Below, in pieces: positions 9,042-18,779 of a DNA stretch of 33,813 nt. A program made the translations under genes and the position numbers. Each line of letters begins with the position of its first letter. Within the stretch, counting starts at the first letter, position 1. Origin of the DNA: M50B103 sp041667565 (GTDB taxonomy: Bacteria > Fidelibacterota > Fidelibacteria > Fidelibacterales > Fidelibacteraceae); NCBI GenBank assembly GCA_964572745.1, contig CAZNFT010000021.1, forward strand, positions 1 to 33,813, given 5' to 3'. The notes under the pieces were generated by a model. The model did not search any database. It saw only the letters and a program-made list of their open reading frames with translations, and was not told the origin of the DNA.

Positions 9042-12000
9042 ATGAGAAACAGATTTCAAACATTGAGGAGAGCCGGCATCGTGCTAATACTTGCGTTTGC
9101 AAGTATAACCAGCTTGTGGGCACAAACTCCCCTTGGAACCGAGATCAAGAATATCGCTACTGCGCGATATATTTATCCCGGTGATTTTGATATTAATATC
9201 TCAAGTCAGGAAGTTGTGACTGTTGTTGAACCGGGCTACACTTTGAATATTTCAAAAACAGTAGCTTCTCCTTCGTATTCACCGAGAGATACGGTTGAAT
9301 ACCATATAGAAATCAGCAATAGCGGCGATCTGCCTGTATATTCTTTTATTCTTTCTGATACTTTAGCCGGCGTTTTGAACTATATCGGTTCACAGCCGGC
9401 TGCCCAGGTGGATGGACATGTCCTGACCTGGAATAATTTAGATTTAGAACCGGGGGCAACGATGCACTTTGATATAAGTTGCGTGGTGCCTTCCGGTTTT
9501 TCTTCTGAAACTGAAATTGTGAATAAGGCCTATGTCGAAACGCCTGAGCTTGTAAAAATTGCATCAGCACCGGCAAGCATTATCATAGAAAATAAAGCAT
9601 TATTGCAGATCAGTAAAACTGCAAGAAAACAAAGCGTATTGGCCGGAGATACTCTGGATTATGAGATAGTTTTAGGCAACTTGGGGAATATACCTGCCTA
9701 CGATGCTATTTTAGTCGATGAACTCCCTTACAAATTACTCTTTGTTTCCGCTGATACTGATATACAAAAACAAGATCGTACAATATCGTGGTCAATAGGT
9801 GATATACATCCCGGCGACATCATTGAAAGGAATATTAAACTTAGTATTCGTGATGATGCTCAGACCGGAACTGTCACAAACAGAGCTACAGTTTCTTCAA
9901 ATAACGATAGCGAGCACGATAGCGAAACTGTTGAAGTAAGAGCACAAGCTGCTTTAGATATGCATAGAACAATGCCGGCCTTTGCTTCGCCATGTGATAC
10001 TGTTTCATATATGATTCATTATGGAAACCGTGGTGGAGATGATGCCAGTGATCTGCTGATGACAGAAGTATTGAATGAGAACTTTCAATATCTGTCTTCT
10101 GAGTCCAATGGACTTTATGATCCTGCATCACATGAAATTAGATGGAATTTCCCGAGTTTAAGTGCGGGCGAAAAAGATTCTGTGGAAATAAGCGTTCTTA
10201 TCAAGAAAAGTGTTCCGGATGGGACAAACATGCGAAGTCGATCTCATATATATTGTGCTGAGGGCAAAAAAGCCTCGGCGTATTCTGATATTTTGTTAAG
10301 ATCAGCCTTATTGACTATAGAAAAATCTGCAGACAGTACAAGTGTACAAGCTGGCGAAGAATTAAATTATAAGATAGACTATCTCAATAGTGGTCATGGA
10401 CTTGCTCGCAATGTCACGATCACCGATACTCTATCTGTAAATTTAGATTTTGTTTCAGCGACAGGTAATTATCATTTCAATGCTAATCATGGTGTTGTAC
10501 AATGGTACTTACATGATGTAGATGCCTTAATGACAAACAAGGAGCAAGTTAGTTTAACTGTGCGTGTGCGTGAACCTCTTACCGATGCCAGTGTTCTGAT
10601 GAACAAGGTAAGTATAGAGAGTGAATGCGGTTTTTATGCCGAGGACACAGCCAGGGTTAAAGTAAAATCTGCACCTGAATTATCTCTTATAAAAAGCTCA
10701 CAGAGTTCAGCATTCTTAGGTGATACTCTCACATATACTTTCAATTACATAAACAATGGAAATGCCATTGCAAATTCAGCGATTCTCTTAGATACTCTGA
10801 GCGATCATCTTGAATTTATCTCAGCAAGCGGCAATTCCAGCTATGATGCCGATGGACATATTGTTTCCTGGGATCTTGGTGATATTGCATTAAACACTGA
10901 AAGTACTGTTGAATTAAAAGCAAAGATCAATAGAGATCATATCGCTTTAAAAGAACTAAGCAATAAAGCAAGCTTACACTTTATGGAGCTAAAAGCTGAA
11001 TCGAATATTTTTAAGACTAAGATACATGCTTATGATCTTAGTATTAGTGCCGATCCCGATACCCTTCTTGGTAATGGAGAAAGTGTTACGACTATTCGTG
11101 CCAGTGTATTTAGTGATATAGGACAAGCCATTGATGATGGAACAGAAGTGACATTTTTCACTGAGCGTGGTACATTCTTGTCTGATACGCATACAGTAAA
11201 AACCTTAAACGGTTATGCCGATATGCAACTAAGGTCAGAGATCGTCAGTGTAGATTATGTGCCTGTAAAAGTAAGCGCCAAAATTATTGCCGGCGATGGT
11301 GATGTAATGAGTGATTCTACAGATGTGGTATTTTCTGCCTACAGAGCAGAAGGTGTTGTTCTAGATCGCGAAGGAAATCCTGCGGTTGGAGTGACTATAC
11401 TTCTTATCCAGGATGGCGAAGTGCTTGGAACGGCCATCACAGATGAAAATGGTGAATATAGCATAGCCATTTATAAACCGGGTCCCTATATCATCAGAAT
11501 TGTGTTCAGAGATAGATTCGGAGATACACATACAGTAGATCAGGGAATTGAAGCCGGTGATACCGGTACAGGGCAGGTAGGTGATGTCACCTATAATGCA
11601 GCGGTTTCCGGTCGCCTTGTTGATCGTATGTCCGGTGAAGTAATACTTTTGTCGGATGTTGACGTTTATCTGAACCGTATAGAAAAGAACAGTTTAAATA
11701 AAATCAACCTGGCAACAGACTTTACAGAGTATGTGGATTCAACACATACCGATACGAATGGATTTTTCTTTTTCAATGACCTTGATCTGGGAACTTACCG
11801 AATAGAAGCAGTTTTTGGCGAGAGTAACTATTTTTACTCCGGATCCCGCGAATTTACTTTGGAGAATTCCGGCGTCCATTTAATTGATACGGACATTTAT
11901 AATGATCCCGTATTATTTAAAACTTACAAAACTGTGGATAAGGAAATTGCCCTTAAAGGTGATAGCTTAAAGTACACTATCCATTTTGAATCATTGAACA

Positions 12001-14282
12001 GAAATATAGCTGATACAATTTATTTGGTGGATCAGCTACCCCAAGAAGTGGAATTTATTGCTTCATCATTTAATGATGGTGAGGGCATGTATCTCAAAGA
12101 CTATAACAGAATAAGGCGCGAACTTTCATTTTATCGTTATGGCATGAAAGCACAGGAAAAGGACTCTGTCGTTTTCTTGGCAAAGCTTATTAGCAATACT
12201 GAGAAAGATATCACGAATACAGCATTCATTTATACTGATCATGATAGCGTTTATACTCAAGATGATAGTCGTACACGAGCCACTTCGAGCATTATTGCTC
12301 CATTCTTGCTGGTAGAAAAAACCGTTAATATCCAGGTTGCGGAAGTTGGAGATATTTTGACCTATAATATCAAGATCTCTAATCAAAGTGACGATCAGTC
12401 TATCAAGAAATTCATATTAACAGATAGATTACCATCGGGTTTCAGGTATAGAGAAAACCGCAGTTTTATGGACGCTGCGAAAATTGCCGATCCCGAGATG
12501 CTAATGCAGAATGGAAGACAGACTCTGGTCTGGAATATCGATGAAGAAATTCCAATCGGTCAGAGCATTCATATTAAATATCGTACTGTAGTCGGACTTA
12601 ACACTCGTTTCGGCGAAAATGAAAACACTGCTTTTGCAAGAGGATTTTTCCGGACAGGTGATCAGGTAGCTTCTAATACTGCCTCTGCAACTGTTGTGGT
12701 TAAACCTGGCATGATGCAAGGTTATGGCCTCATTTTTGGAAAAGTATTTTTCGACCGCAATGGAAATAATATGCATGACAATGATGAAGAAACATTTAAA
12801 GGTGTTGAGATCATCAGTGAAACAGGCATTAGGGTGACCACAGACGAATACGGTAAATATTCAATACCAAGTGTTCGTATGGGCGATCATGTTCTTAAGG
12901 TTAATACTAAAACCCTTCCCAAGAATACACGAGTCGTGGTTTCATCGTCTGATTTTATGGGTGATAGCGATACAAGATTGGTCAAGCTTTCAGCAACGGG
13001 CATTGCCAAAGCCAACTTTGTTTTGGCAGGTGATGATTTTGTTCCTGAACGCAAGGTTATTGTAGAAGCTAAGTCCAAAAAAGAAGGCAAGGGAATAAAG
13101 AATACAGCCCAGCTGAATATTAGCCAGGAAACAGTGACAAGATCCTTAAGAATGGCATCTTACCATCCTTGGGAAATGACAATAGCGCTTAAGTATGATC
13201 TTAACAAGAATGGCTACGAGATCACGAATTCCAGTGAACTGGAAGATATAAAGAATTATCTGACCTGGAGACAAGATGTAACCGTTCTTGTTGAAGAGTT
13301 CAGCAAAACAGATGTACCGGCATTATGCAGTACAGCAAAATCCGAAACTTGTCCCGTGAATACAGTTTCTTCAGAACTGTTAGCTCTGGGAATTGAAGAA
13401 AGACGCTTGAAATGTCGTTATACAGCTAATAACTCTTCTTTAGAGAATAATGCTCAGCGACTGGTAAGATTGAAGTTTTTCCCGGCTCCTGTAGCGCCCG
13501 ATGAAAGACAAGTTATAGATATGCGATTCAATATGGATTATAGCGGTTCCATTTTACTCAATGATGTGAAGTTTGTCACCTATTTGCCTAAAGGTTTCAG
13601 CCTAGATGAAAACTCTGCAAAAGTAAACTTTGCAAAAACGCCTGTCAAGAAATTGAATGACACTGCTATTGAATGGGATTTGGGTAAATTATCAGAATCC
13701 GAAAAGAATGAGATCAGTTTTAAACTTGTACCTACAAAAGCAGACAAGATCACTACTCATAGTAGTATTATCTCCATGTTAGAGTACAAGATCGAAGCCG
13801 GTAAATTCCGTCAGACACCTTTAATGATGAATACGCTCGAGACAAAGGTCGATCATATTCTTTTTAATGAAATTATGGGTGATTCTCATTTCGAATTCCA
13901 TTCACCCGAGCTACTTGATGGCAATGATCCTGCTATTGCAGCCATTGCAAAATTCTTGCGTTGGCAACCCTGGGTTTCTATTATCATTGAGGGCTATAGT
14001 GATAATATTGGCAGTTGGAAAGTGGCTAAAGTTCTATCACAGCGCCGTGCAGAAGCTATTCGCGATGTACTGGTCAATAAATACCATATTGCAGCTGATA
14101 GAATTGAAGCAAAGGGTTTTGGGGCAGCATATCCTGTTGCCGATAATAAAACCGCAGAAGGCCGTAGAGCTAATCGCCGGGTTGAGATAAGAGCCATCGC
14201 AAACGAAAAACAAATGTTACATGAGAGCAATGAACTGTTCGAGGATTCTATAGAAATTAGAATAGAACAAGAAACAAGATGA
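9042..14282 (+). CDS. Giant DUF11/SdrD-B protein with tandem OmpA-like C-terminus (cluster gene E)
   Basis: 1746 residues with a signal peptide (cleavage near 27, LWAQ). Modules in order: a GTEI...N N-terminal motif; five DUF11 repeats starting near 65, 186, 304, 423 and 545; an invasin-like (Big_1-type) domain at about 664-765; two carboxypeptidase-regulatory-like folds near 767 and 853; DUF11 repeats near 959 and 1087; an SdrD B-like domain near 1229 with the Asp-rich calcium-type loop DRNGNNMHDNDEE; a degenerate OmpA-like domain at about 1381-1483; a DUF11-like domain at about 1487-1590; and a canonical OmpA C-terminal domain at about 1603-1722. The last has GYSDNIG and LSQRRAEAIRDVL, preserving the Asp and Arg known to bind diaminopimelate in OmpA. 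It should bind peptidoglycan while its long module array spans or decorates the envelope. Its stop overlaps the start of gene F by 4 bp, so the two are probably translationally coupled partners. Confidence 0.85.
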   Translation: MRNRFQTLRRAGIVLILAFASITSLWAQTPLGTEIKNIATARYIYPGDFDINISSQEVVTVVEPGYTLNISKTVASPSYSPRDTVEYHIEISNSGDLPVYSFILSDTLAGVLNYIGSQPAAQVDGHVLTWNNLDLEPGATMHFDISCVVPSGFSSETEIVNKAYVETPELVKIASAPASIIIENKALLQISKTARKQSVLAGDTLDYEIVLGNLGNIPAYDAILVDELPYKLLFVSADTDIQKQDRTISWSIGDIHPGDIIERNIKLSIRDDAQTGTVTNRATVSSNNDSEHDSETVEVRAQAALDMHRTMPAFASPCDTVSYMIHYGNRGGDDASDLLMTEVLNENFQYLSSESNGLYDPASHEIRWNFPSLSAGEKDSVEISVLIKKSVPDGTNMRSRSHIYCAEGKKASAYSDILLRSALLTIEKSADSTSVQAGEELNYKIDYLNSGHGLARNVTITDTLSVNLDFVSATGNYHFNANHGVVQWYLHDVDALMTNKEQVSLTVRVREPLTDASVLMNKVSIESECGFYAEDTARVKVKSAPELSLIKSSQSSAFLGDTLTYTFNYINNGNAIANSAILLDTLSDHLEFISASGNSSYDADGHIVSWDLGDIALNTESTVELKAKINRDHIALKELSNKASLHFMELKAESNIFKTKIHAYDLSISADPDTLLGNGESVTTIRASVFSDIGQAIDDGTEVTFFTERGTFLSDTHTVKTLNGYADMQLRSEIVSVDYVPVKVSAKIIAGDGDVMSDSTDVVFSAYRAEGVVLDREGNPAVGVTILLIQDGEVLGTAITDENGEYSIAIYKPGPYIIRIVFRDRFGDTHTVDQGIEAGDTGTGQVGDVTYNAAVSGRLVDRMSGEVILLSDVDVYLNRIEKNSLNKINLATDFTEYVDSTHTDTNGFFFFNDLDLGTYRIEAVFGESNYFYSGSREFTLENSGVHLIDTDIYNDPVLFKTYKTVDKEIALKGDSLKYTIHFESLNRNIADTIYLVDQLPQEVEFIASSFNDGEGMYLKDYNRIRRELSFYRYGMKAQEKDSVVFLAKLISNTEKDITNTAFIYTDHDSVYTQDDSRTRATSSIIAPFLLVEKTVNIQVAEVGDILTYNIKISNQSDDQSIKKFILTDRLPSGFRYRENRSFMDAAKIADPEMLMQNGRQTLVWNIDEEIPIGQSIHIKYRTVVGLNTRFGENENTAFARGFFRTGDQVASNTASATVVVKPGMMQGYGLIFGKVFFDRNGNNMHDNDEETFKGVEIISETGIRVTTDEYGKYSIPSVRMGDHVLKVNTKTLPKNTRVVVSSSDFMGDSDTRLVKLSATGIAKANFVLAGDDFVPERKVIVEAKSKKEGKGIKNTAQLNISQETVTRSLRMASYHPWEMTIALKYDLNKNGYEITNSSELEDIKNYLTWRQDVTVLVEEFSKTDVPALCSTAKSETCPVNTVSSELLALGIEERRLKCRYTANNSSLENNAQRLVRLKFFPAPVAPDERQVIDMRFNMDYSGSILLNDVKFVTYLPKGFSLDENSAKVNFAKTPVKKLNDTAIEWDLGKLSESEKNEISFKLVPTKADKITTHSSIISMLEYKIEAGKFRQTPLMMNTLETKVDHILFNEIMGDSHFEFHSPELLDGNDPAIAAIAKFLRWQPWVSIIIEGYSDNIGSWKVAKVLSQRRAEAIRDVLVNKYHIAADRIEAKGFGAAYPVADNKTAEGRRANRRVEIRAIANEKQMLHESNELFEDSIEIRIEQETR

Positions 14283-17200
14283 ATACCTTAAGGCAAAAAA
14301 TAATGTGGATCTTATGGGTCCTATTTATGGGAGTCTCGCCACTCTTAGGGCAGGCGCTCATCCTGAATCCCCACGAGGGAAGCCTTAGTAATTTGAATCG
14401 TCTTGCTGTTACTGTCATGGGTAAACCGAATGCACCCACTAAACTATATGTCAATGAAGAATTAGCTGCCGAAGGCACTATAAGAATTGATGGTGTTTAT
14501 GATTATTTGAATGTTAAAGTACCCGATGGTCCTGTAAAATTCAAAGTCGAAGTTGTTGGTGCAAGAAATAGAGTATTTACAGCTGAAAGATCTGTTCATG
14601 TTCTGGGACCGCCTATGGCTATGGTTCCATATCAGGAACGCATTGAGATCCCGGCAAACAGTAAGAGTGTTGATACACTCAGCTTTGAATTCAGAGATGA
14701 ATGGGGCTATTTACTGGATCATTTAAAAATTGCGACTGTCTCCATCACCGATGGAACAATTGCAACAGAAGATATTGATAAAATTTCTTCCGGTACTCAA
14801 CTTGCCATTAAAGAAGGAGTATTGAAATTCCCGATAAGAGCACCTAAGTTAGCCGGCAGAGCAATTCTGGAAGTGGCTGTGATGGGTAAATATTTCCAGG
14901 TACCTGTGCGCTTTACTACACCTCAGAGTGATTTCATTCTTGTAGGGTCGATGAATGCTGCTGTATCGAACTATCAGGATTTCCCTGATAATGGAAATGA
15001 ACCCGATGTTGAAGTCTGGCGTGAAAATGCCTTTTTAGACAAGGCATTATATGGTGGGCGATTTGCTTTTTATGCCAAGGGAAATATTTTTAATAAATAT
15101 CAGTTTACCGCATCTTATGATTCAAAACGAAATTATAAAGATCAATTTTATCAAGCTATTGATCCTTCGGAACAATATGCTATTTACGGTGATGCAAGTC
15201 ATTTGGAATTTGATGCACAGACTAACTCCGAACTATTTGTAAAGCTTGAACGAAACGAATCGGCAATTATGTACGGGGATTTTGATACCAAGCTTGATAA
15301 TGCCGAATTTACAGCTTATAACAGAACATTCAATGGTATGCTTGCAGACTTGAATTACAAATCACATTCTCTGAGAGCTTTTGGAACCCTTACAGACAGA
15401 GAAATGCAATTGGATGAAATTCGTGGTCAAGGTATTTCCGGTTACTATTTCTTGAGTAAAACCTTTATAAGCGAGTTATCCGATAAGATCGAAATTCAAA
15501 CACGCGATAAATATCATCCCGAAAGAATTATCCGGACGGAAGAATTACATCGCTATCAGGATTATACTATCAACTACGAAGACGGCTCTATTATGTTCAA
15601 ACAAGCTGTTTCCAGTATAGATGATGCAGCTAATCCCATTTATATAGTGGTATCTTACGAATATAAATCCGGAAAGAAAGAAACTGCCATTGGCGGTATT
15701 CGCTACGACGGAACCCTCTTCAAGAAATTGAAAATGGGTGCTTTATTTGTAGCAGAAGAAAAAAGTGTTTCTAATTATTATTTATATGGTGTAGATGCTA
15801 CACTGCCTATTTTTAAATTTTTATCTATTAAGGGTGAATACGCAGAATCTATTACACCTGAACTAAACGGGGACAAAATTAAGGGCAATGCTTATAAGGC
15901 AGAGATCCTTTTTAATCCCGCAAAATATTTTAATGCATCGGCCTATTATCGCCATATCGATACATCCTTTACAAATATGTCCCAGATGGGCAAAAGTACT
16001 GAAAATGGCACCGAAAAATATGGTGTAAAAGCTGTGCTGGGCAATGATAAATTCGGTCGCCTAGCTTCAGAATATTATGAACAGGCCAATGACCTAGGTG
16101 CAGTCGAAGAGTGCTCTTCAAAAATTTTTAATATCAGTTACCAAAAACAATTTTTCGAAAGTACGAATTTTAATCTTGCCTATGAAGACGCTCAGAAGAA
16201 TACAATGCAAGGCGATACTTTATCCGCACTGCGTTCAAAGCTTGTTAAAGCATCTTTAGATTATCAATTGGGCAAGAAACTTTTAGCGACCGTAGAAAGA
16301 GAACAAAATCTCGAAAAAACAGATCAATCCAAACCTACATTCACTGGAGTAGGCTTGAGATATTCCATTACTGAAAAAATCGGTATTTTTGCTAAATATA
16401 AACGACTGGAAGACGGTGCTAATCCTAATCAATACATTGTGGGGATAGATTCCAAGGTCAGCGAAAACACAGAATTAAGCGGAAAGTACGAAATTGGCGG
16501 AGCCAGCGGCGAACAACGCAACCGTGCTACCATTGGTTTAAAGAACAAATGGAAGATAGGGGATGCCTTCACCTTTAATCTTGCTTATGAAAATGTTTCC
16601 ATCAGTGATAAATTTGTTGTACCGACCGCGGATCATCAGGCATTCTCGACATCATTTGAATTTTTACCTGATATGCCTTTAAAAATGTCTGCAAAAGCTG
16701 AGCTTCTTTCCAAGAAAGATTCAAGACAGTGGAATACCATGTTCAATATAGATTTTAAAATTGCGCGCGGTTTATCATTCTTGGGAAAATCGACCTATAC
16801 CAAGACATCCTATTTAGAATTAGTTGACGATTATGTCATTAAATCTGATAATCAGATCGGTTTGGCTATTCGTCCTCAGCGCAGCGATTTTTTCAACTCG
16901 CTCTTAAAAGTCGCGTATCTGGTTGATAAAAATACGCATATTGCCTCACCAATGAACCAAGAGCGCTTTATTGTTTACTCTCATAACTACTGGCAAGCAT
17001 CCGAAAGATTGGAAGTCGGTTTCTCGGTGGCGTACCGTATGATACTCGATGAAGAAATTTCCTTGTTTAAGGATGTGGTGACTACCAGTTACTTTGCACT
17101 TCGTCTGGAATATGACTTAGGCAAGAAATGCTATGCGGCTGCTGACCTGAAAATTGTGGACATTAAAGAACTCGGTCAGGAAAAAGTCGCTTCGTCAGTC

Positions 17201-17359
17201 GAATTAGGTTATAACCTGCTTAGAAATATACAGCTTGGTGTGGGATATGCCTTAAGTCAGTTCGAAGATCAGGACTTTGGCAGCGAAAACTTTATGTATA
17301 ACAACTTTTACCTCACCGTTCACATGAAATTCTCCGAAAGTCTATTTAATTGGAGATAA
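14279..17359 (+). CDS. Predicted outer-membrane beta-barrel partner of the DUF11 proteins (cluster gene F)
   Basis: 1026 residues. The ATG lies within the overlap ATGA (14279-14282) with the stop of gene E, and there is no separate good ribosome-binding site, which indicates coupled translation. The signal peptide ends near ...SPLLGQA. Residues about 26-220 look like two Ig-like periplasmic domains. From about 230 onward, alternating polar/aromatic strands (for example YGGRFAFYAKGNIF, AEFTAYNRTFNGML, NFYLTVHMKFSESLFNWR at the end) indicate a large beta-barrel. Blocks 'YAIYGDAS', 'LERNESAIMYGDFDT', 'RDKYHPERIIRTEEL' and 'DYTINYEDGSIMF' resemble, from memory, uncharacterised outer-membrane proteins encoded beside DUF11 proteins. 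It could export or anchor the modules encoded by A-E, but neither role is shown by sequence alone. It does not look like a TonB-dependent receptor: there is no recognisable plug or TonB box. Confidence 0.7.
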   Translation: MNTLRQKIMWILWVLFMGVSPLLGQALILNPHEGSLSNLNRLAVTVMGKPNAPTKLYVNEELAAEGTIRIDGVYDYLNVKVPDGPVKFKVEVVGARNRVFTAERSVHVLGPPMAMVPYQERIEIPANSKSVDTLSFEFRDEWGYLLDHLKIATVSITDGTIATEDIDKISSGTQLAIKEGVLKFPIRAPKLAGRAILEVAVMGKYFQVPVRFTTPQSDFILVGSMNAAVSNYQDFPDNGNEPDVEVWRENAFLDKALYGGRFAFYAKGNIFNKYQFTASYDSKRNYKDQFYQAIDPSEQYAIYGDASHLEFDAQTNSELFVKLERNESAIMYGDFDTKLDNAEFTAYNRTFNGMLADLNYKSHSLRAFGTLTDREMQLDEIRGQGISGYYFLSKTFISELSDKIEIQTRDKYHPERIIRTEELHRYQDYTINYEDGSIMFKQAVSSIDDAANPIYIVVSYEYKSGKKETAIGGIRYDGTLFKKLKMGALFVAEEKSVSNYYLYGVDATLPIFKFLSIKGEYAESITPELNGDKIKGNAYKAEILFNPAKYFNASAYYRHIDTSFTNMSQMGKSTENGTEKYGVKAVLGNDKFGRLASEYYEQANDLGAVEECSSKIFNISYQKQFFESTNFNLAYEDAQKNTMQGDTLSALRSKLVKASLDYQLGKKLLATVEREQNLEKTDQSKPTFTGVGLRYSITEKIGIFAKYKRLEDGANPNQYIVGIDSKVSENTELSGKYEIGGASGEQRNRATIGLKNKWKIGDAFTFNLAYENVSISDKFVVPTADHQAFSTSFEFLPDMPLKMSAKAELLSKKDSRQWNTMFNIDFKIARGLSFLGKSTYTKTSYLELVDDYVIKSDNQIGLAIRPQRSDFFNSLLKVAYLVDKNTHIASPMNQERFIVYSHNYWQASERLEVGFSVAYRMILDEEISLFKDVVTTSYFALRLEYDLGKKCYAAADLKIVDIKELGQEKVASSVELGYNLLRNIQLGVGYALSQFEDQDFGSENFMYNNFYLTVHMKFSESLFNWR

Positions 17360-17384
17360 TCAATTCAATTAAAATAAAGATTTC

Positions 17385-17405
17385 ACCCGAAAATATATTT
17401 CGGGT
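17385..17405 (+). terminator. Hairpin after the DUF11 cluster
   Basis: ACCCGAAA (17385-17392) and TTTCGGGT (17398-17405) form a perfect 8-bp stem around ATATA, 26 bp after the stop of gene F. There is little of a T tract after it. It is flanked downstream by a (CT)7 run (about 17419-17432). Confidence 0.5.
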
Positions 17406-17670
17406 TTAGAATAAAAAGCTCTCTCTCTCTCTTGCTGACAGCTTCACTCTCCGTGGAGCTGTTGGCGTTTTAGGGAGTTTTTTTGTCTGGGATGGCTCAA
17501 TGGCAAAGAGATCCAATGGTTTTAGCTTACTCTATTACTTTGTGCGTGATATTCCGGCTTCCGCTATTTGTGAATCCGTGAGAGGAGCTAAAAAACAATA
17601 GCCCAAGAAGGCAATTCCTTGTCTTTAGTGATTTATTGCTTTAAATTTCTTGCTATAATAAAGGATTTAT
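17406..17670. other. Intergenic region with a second hairpin
   Basis: ACAGCTTCAC (17438-17447) pairs with GTGGAGCTGT (17453-17462) with one G-T pair. A T7 run follows about 17 bases later, too far for a classic terminator. Before proC there is TATAAT (17654-17659) overlapping the AAGGA ribosome-binding site, but no matching -35 element, so I do not call a promoter. Confidence 0.4.
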
Positions 17671-18468
17671 ATGAAAAAAATAGCAATTTTAGGTGCAGGG
17701 AATATTGGACAAGCAATTTACCGTGGATTAATCAAAGATGGCGGACTTAAAGCTTCGGATATCATAATGAGCAATACTAAAATAAGTCTGCTGGAACAAT
17801 ATGCTCATGATGGCTGCCATATTACAAAAAATAATATTGAGGCTGTAAATTTTGCTGATACATTGATACTGACTGTTGAACCTCAGCAAATTAATAATTT
17901 ATTAGAGCAGATCAAATCATCCTTGGATATAGAAAGACATATAATTATCTCCGTCGTTTCCGGTGTAAAAATAGCAGATATTCTTAAAAATATCGGCAAA
18001 GATCTGCCGGTTTTTAGAGCTATGCCCAATACGGCCATCTCAATTGGAGAATCTATGACAGCTCTGGCAAGCAGAGAAAGTGATAAAGATCTGCTCCCTG
18101 AAGTTGAAGATCTATTTTCCCCTTTAGGTGAGACCATATATCTCAAAGAAGAACTTATAACAGCTTCGACTGCCCTGGCATCTTGTGGGATAGCCTTTTT
18201 TTTACGCGCTATCCGTGCTGCAATTCAAGGTGGAATAGAAATTGGATTACATGCCGAGGATGCAAAACTAATGGCAACACAAACAGCCAAGGGCGCAGCG
18301 GAATTACTGCTTCAGACAGGCAATCACCCCGAATTTGAAATAGATAAGGTTACCACGCCTTTAGGAGTTACCATTTCCGGTTTGAATCAAATGGAACATG
18401 CCGGTTTTTCATCAGCTATGATCAAAGGTATTGTGACCGCATGGGAAAAAGCTCAAAACTTATATTGA
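17671..18468 (+). CDS. proC: Pyrroline-5-carboxylate reductase
   Basis: A 265-residue cytosolic enzyme that reduces 1-pyrroline-5-carboxylate to proline with NAD(P)H, the last step of proline synthesis. The N-terminal Rossmann motif is ILGAGNIGQAIYRGL. The middle region has 'ISVVSGVKIADIL' and 'FRAMPNTAISIGESMTAL', which match the conserved RxMPNxP-type segment. The C-terminal ProC signature is present as TTPLGVTISGLNQME, where the family usually has TPGGTTIxGLxxLE, so the second Gly is replaced by Leu. Length is normal. Start ATG 17671 has AAGGA just upstream. It appears to be a single-gene unit; no proA or proB is in the window. Confidence 0.9.
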   Translation: MKKIAILGAGNIGQAIYRGLIKDGGLKASDIIMSNTKISLLEQYAHDGCHITKNNIEAVNFADTLILTVEPQQINNLLEQIKSSLDIERHIIISVVSGVKIADILKNIGKDLPVFRAMPNTAISIGESMTALASRESDKDLLPEVEDLFSPLGETIYLKEELITASTALASCGIAFFLRAIRAAIQGGIEIGLHAEDAKLMATQTAKGAAELLLQTGNHPEFEIDKVTTPLGVTISGLNQMEHAGFSSAMIKGIVTAWEKAQNLY

Positions 18469-18779
18469 GCATTTAATATTTATACCCAATGCGAAGAAAT
18501 TCCGTGACTTCTTGTGAGATGTTCTGATTTTCGGCACACCTTCGTCTCTATTGGGACTTCGGCGCGTCTTCGACTTCTTGCACACCCTCGCCACCAACTT
18601 CGCCTCAGCCTACGCCAAGGCTATGGCTGACCAGAAGGCTATGGCTGACCAAAAGGCTTCGTCGCTCAGGAAAGCAAGGGCAGGTCTCGGTTTTTGATTA
18701 TTAAATAAGATAGAAATTATTGTTTAATTTTAAGTTTAATTGAGTATATTTAAAAAAGTAGCTTTCTTTGAGAGGAAAA
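18469..18779. other. Intergenic region carrying a dispersed repeat
   Basis: Noncoding. Its right half holds repeat copy A (18588-18672), while the sequence before it is rich in CTTCG-type words. No promoter for the downstream kinase is convincing. An AT-rich stretch (18715-18760) directly precedes the AGAGGA ribosome-binding site. Confidence 0.5.
18588..18672 (+). repeat. Dispersed intergenic repeat, copy A
   Basis: Shares near-identical sequence with 29276-29342, from TCGCCACCAACTT through TACGCCAAGGCTATGGCTG to TCGTCGCTCAGGAA. Copy A contains an extra 18-bp unit (ATGGCTGACCARAAGGCT occurs twice in tandem), present once in copy B. The sequence is more G+C-rich than its surroundings. Confidence 0.8.

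Noticed and set aside
14279..17359. Gene F as a TonB-dependent receptor or SprA-type type IX translocon
   Set aside because: No plug domain or TonB box is visible and it is much shorter than SprA. The shared DYTxxYxxGxIxF-like block alone is not enough.
17419..17432. (CT)7 run as a phase-variation site
   Set aside because: It is intergenic, after the cluster terminator, and not positioned between promoter elements that I can identify.
17491..17570. tRNA-like start (GGGATGGCTCAATGGCAAAG)
   Set aside because: The D-arm-like string is not followed by an anticodon stem, a GGTTCGAATCC-type T arm or a matching acceptor end.
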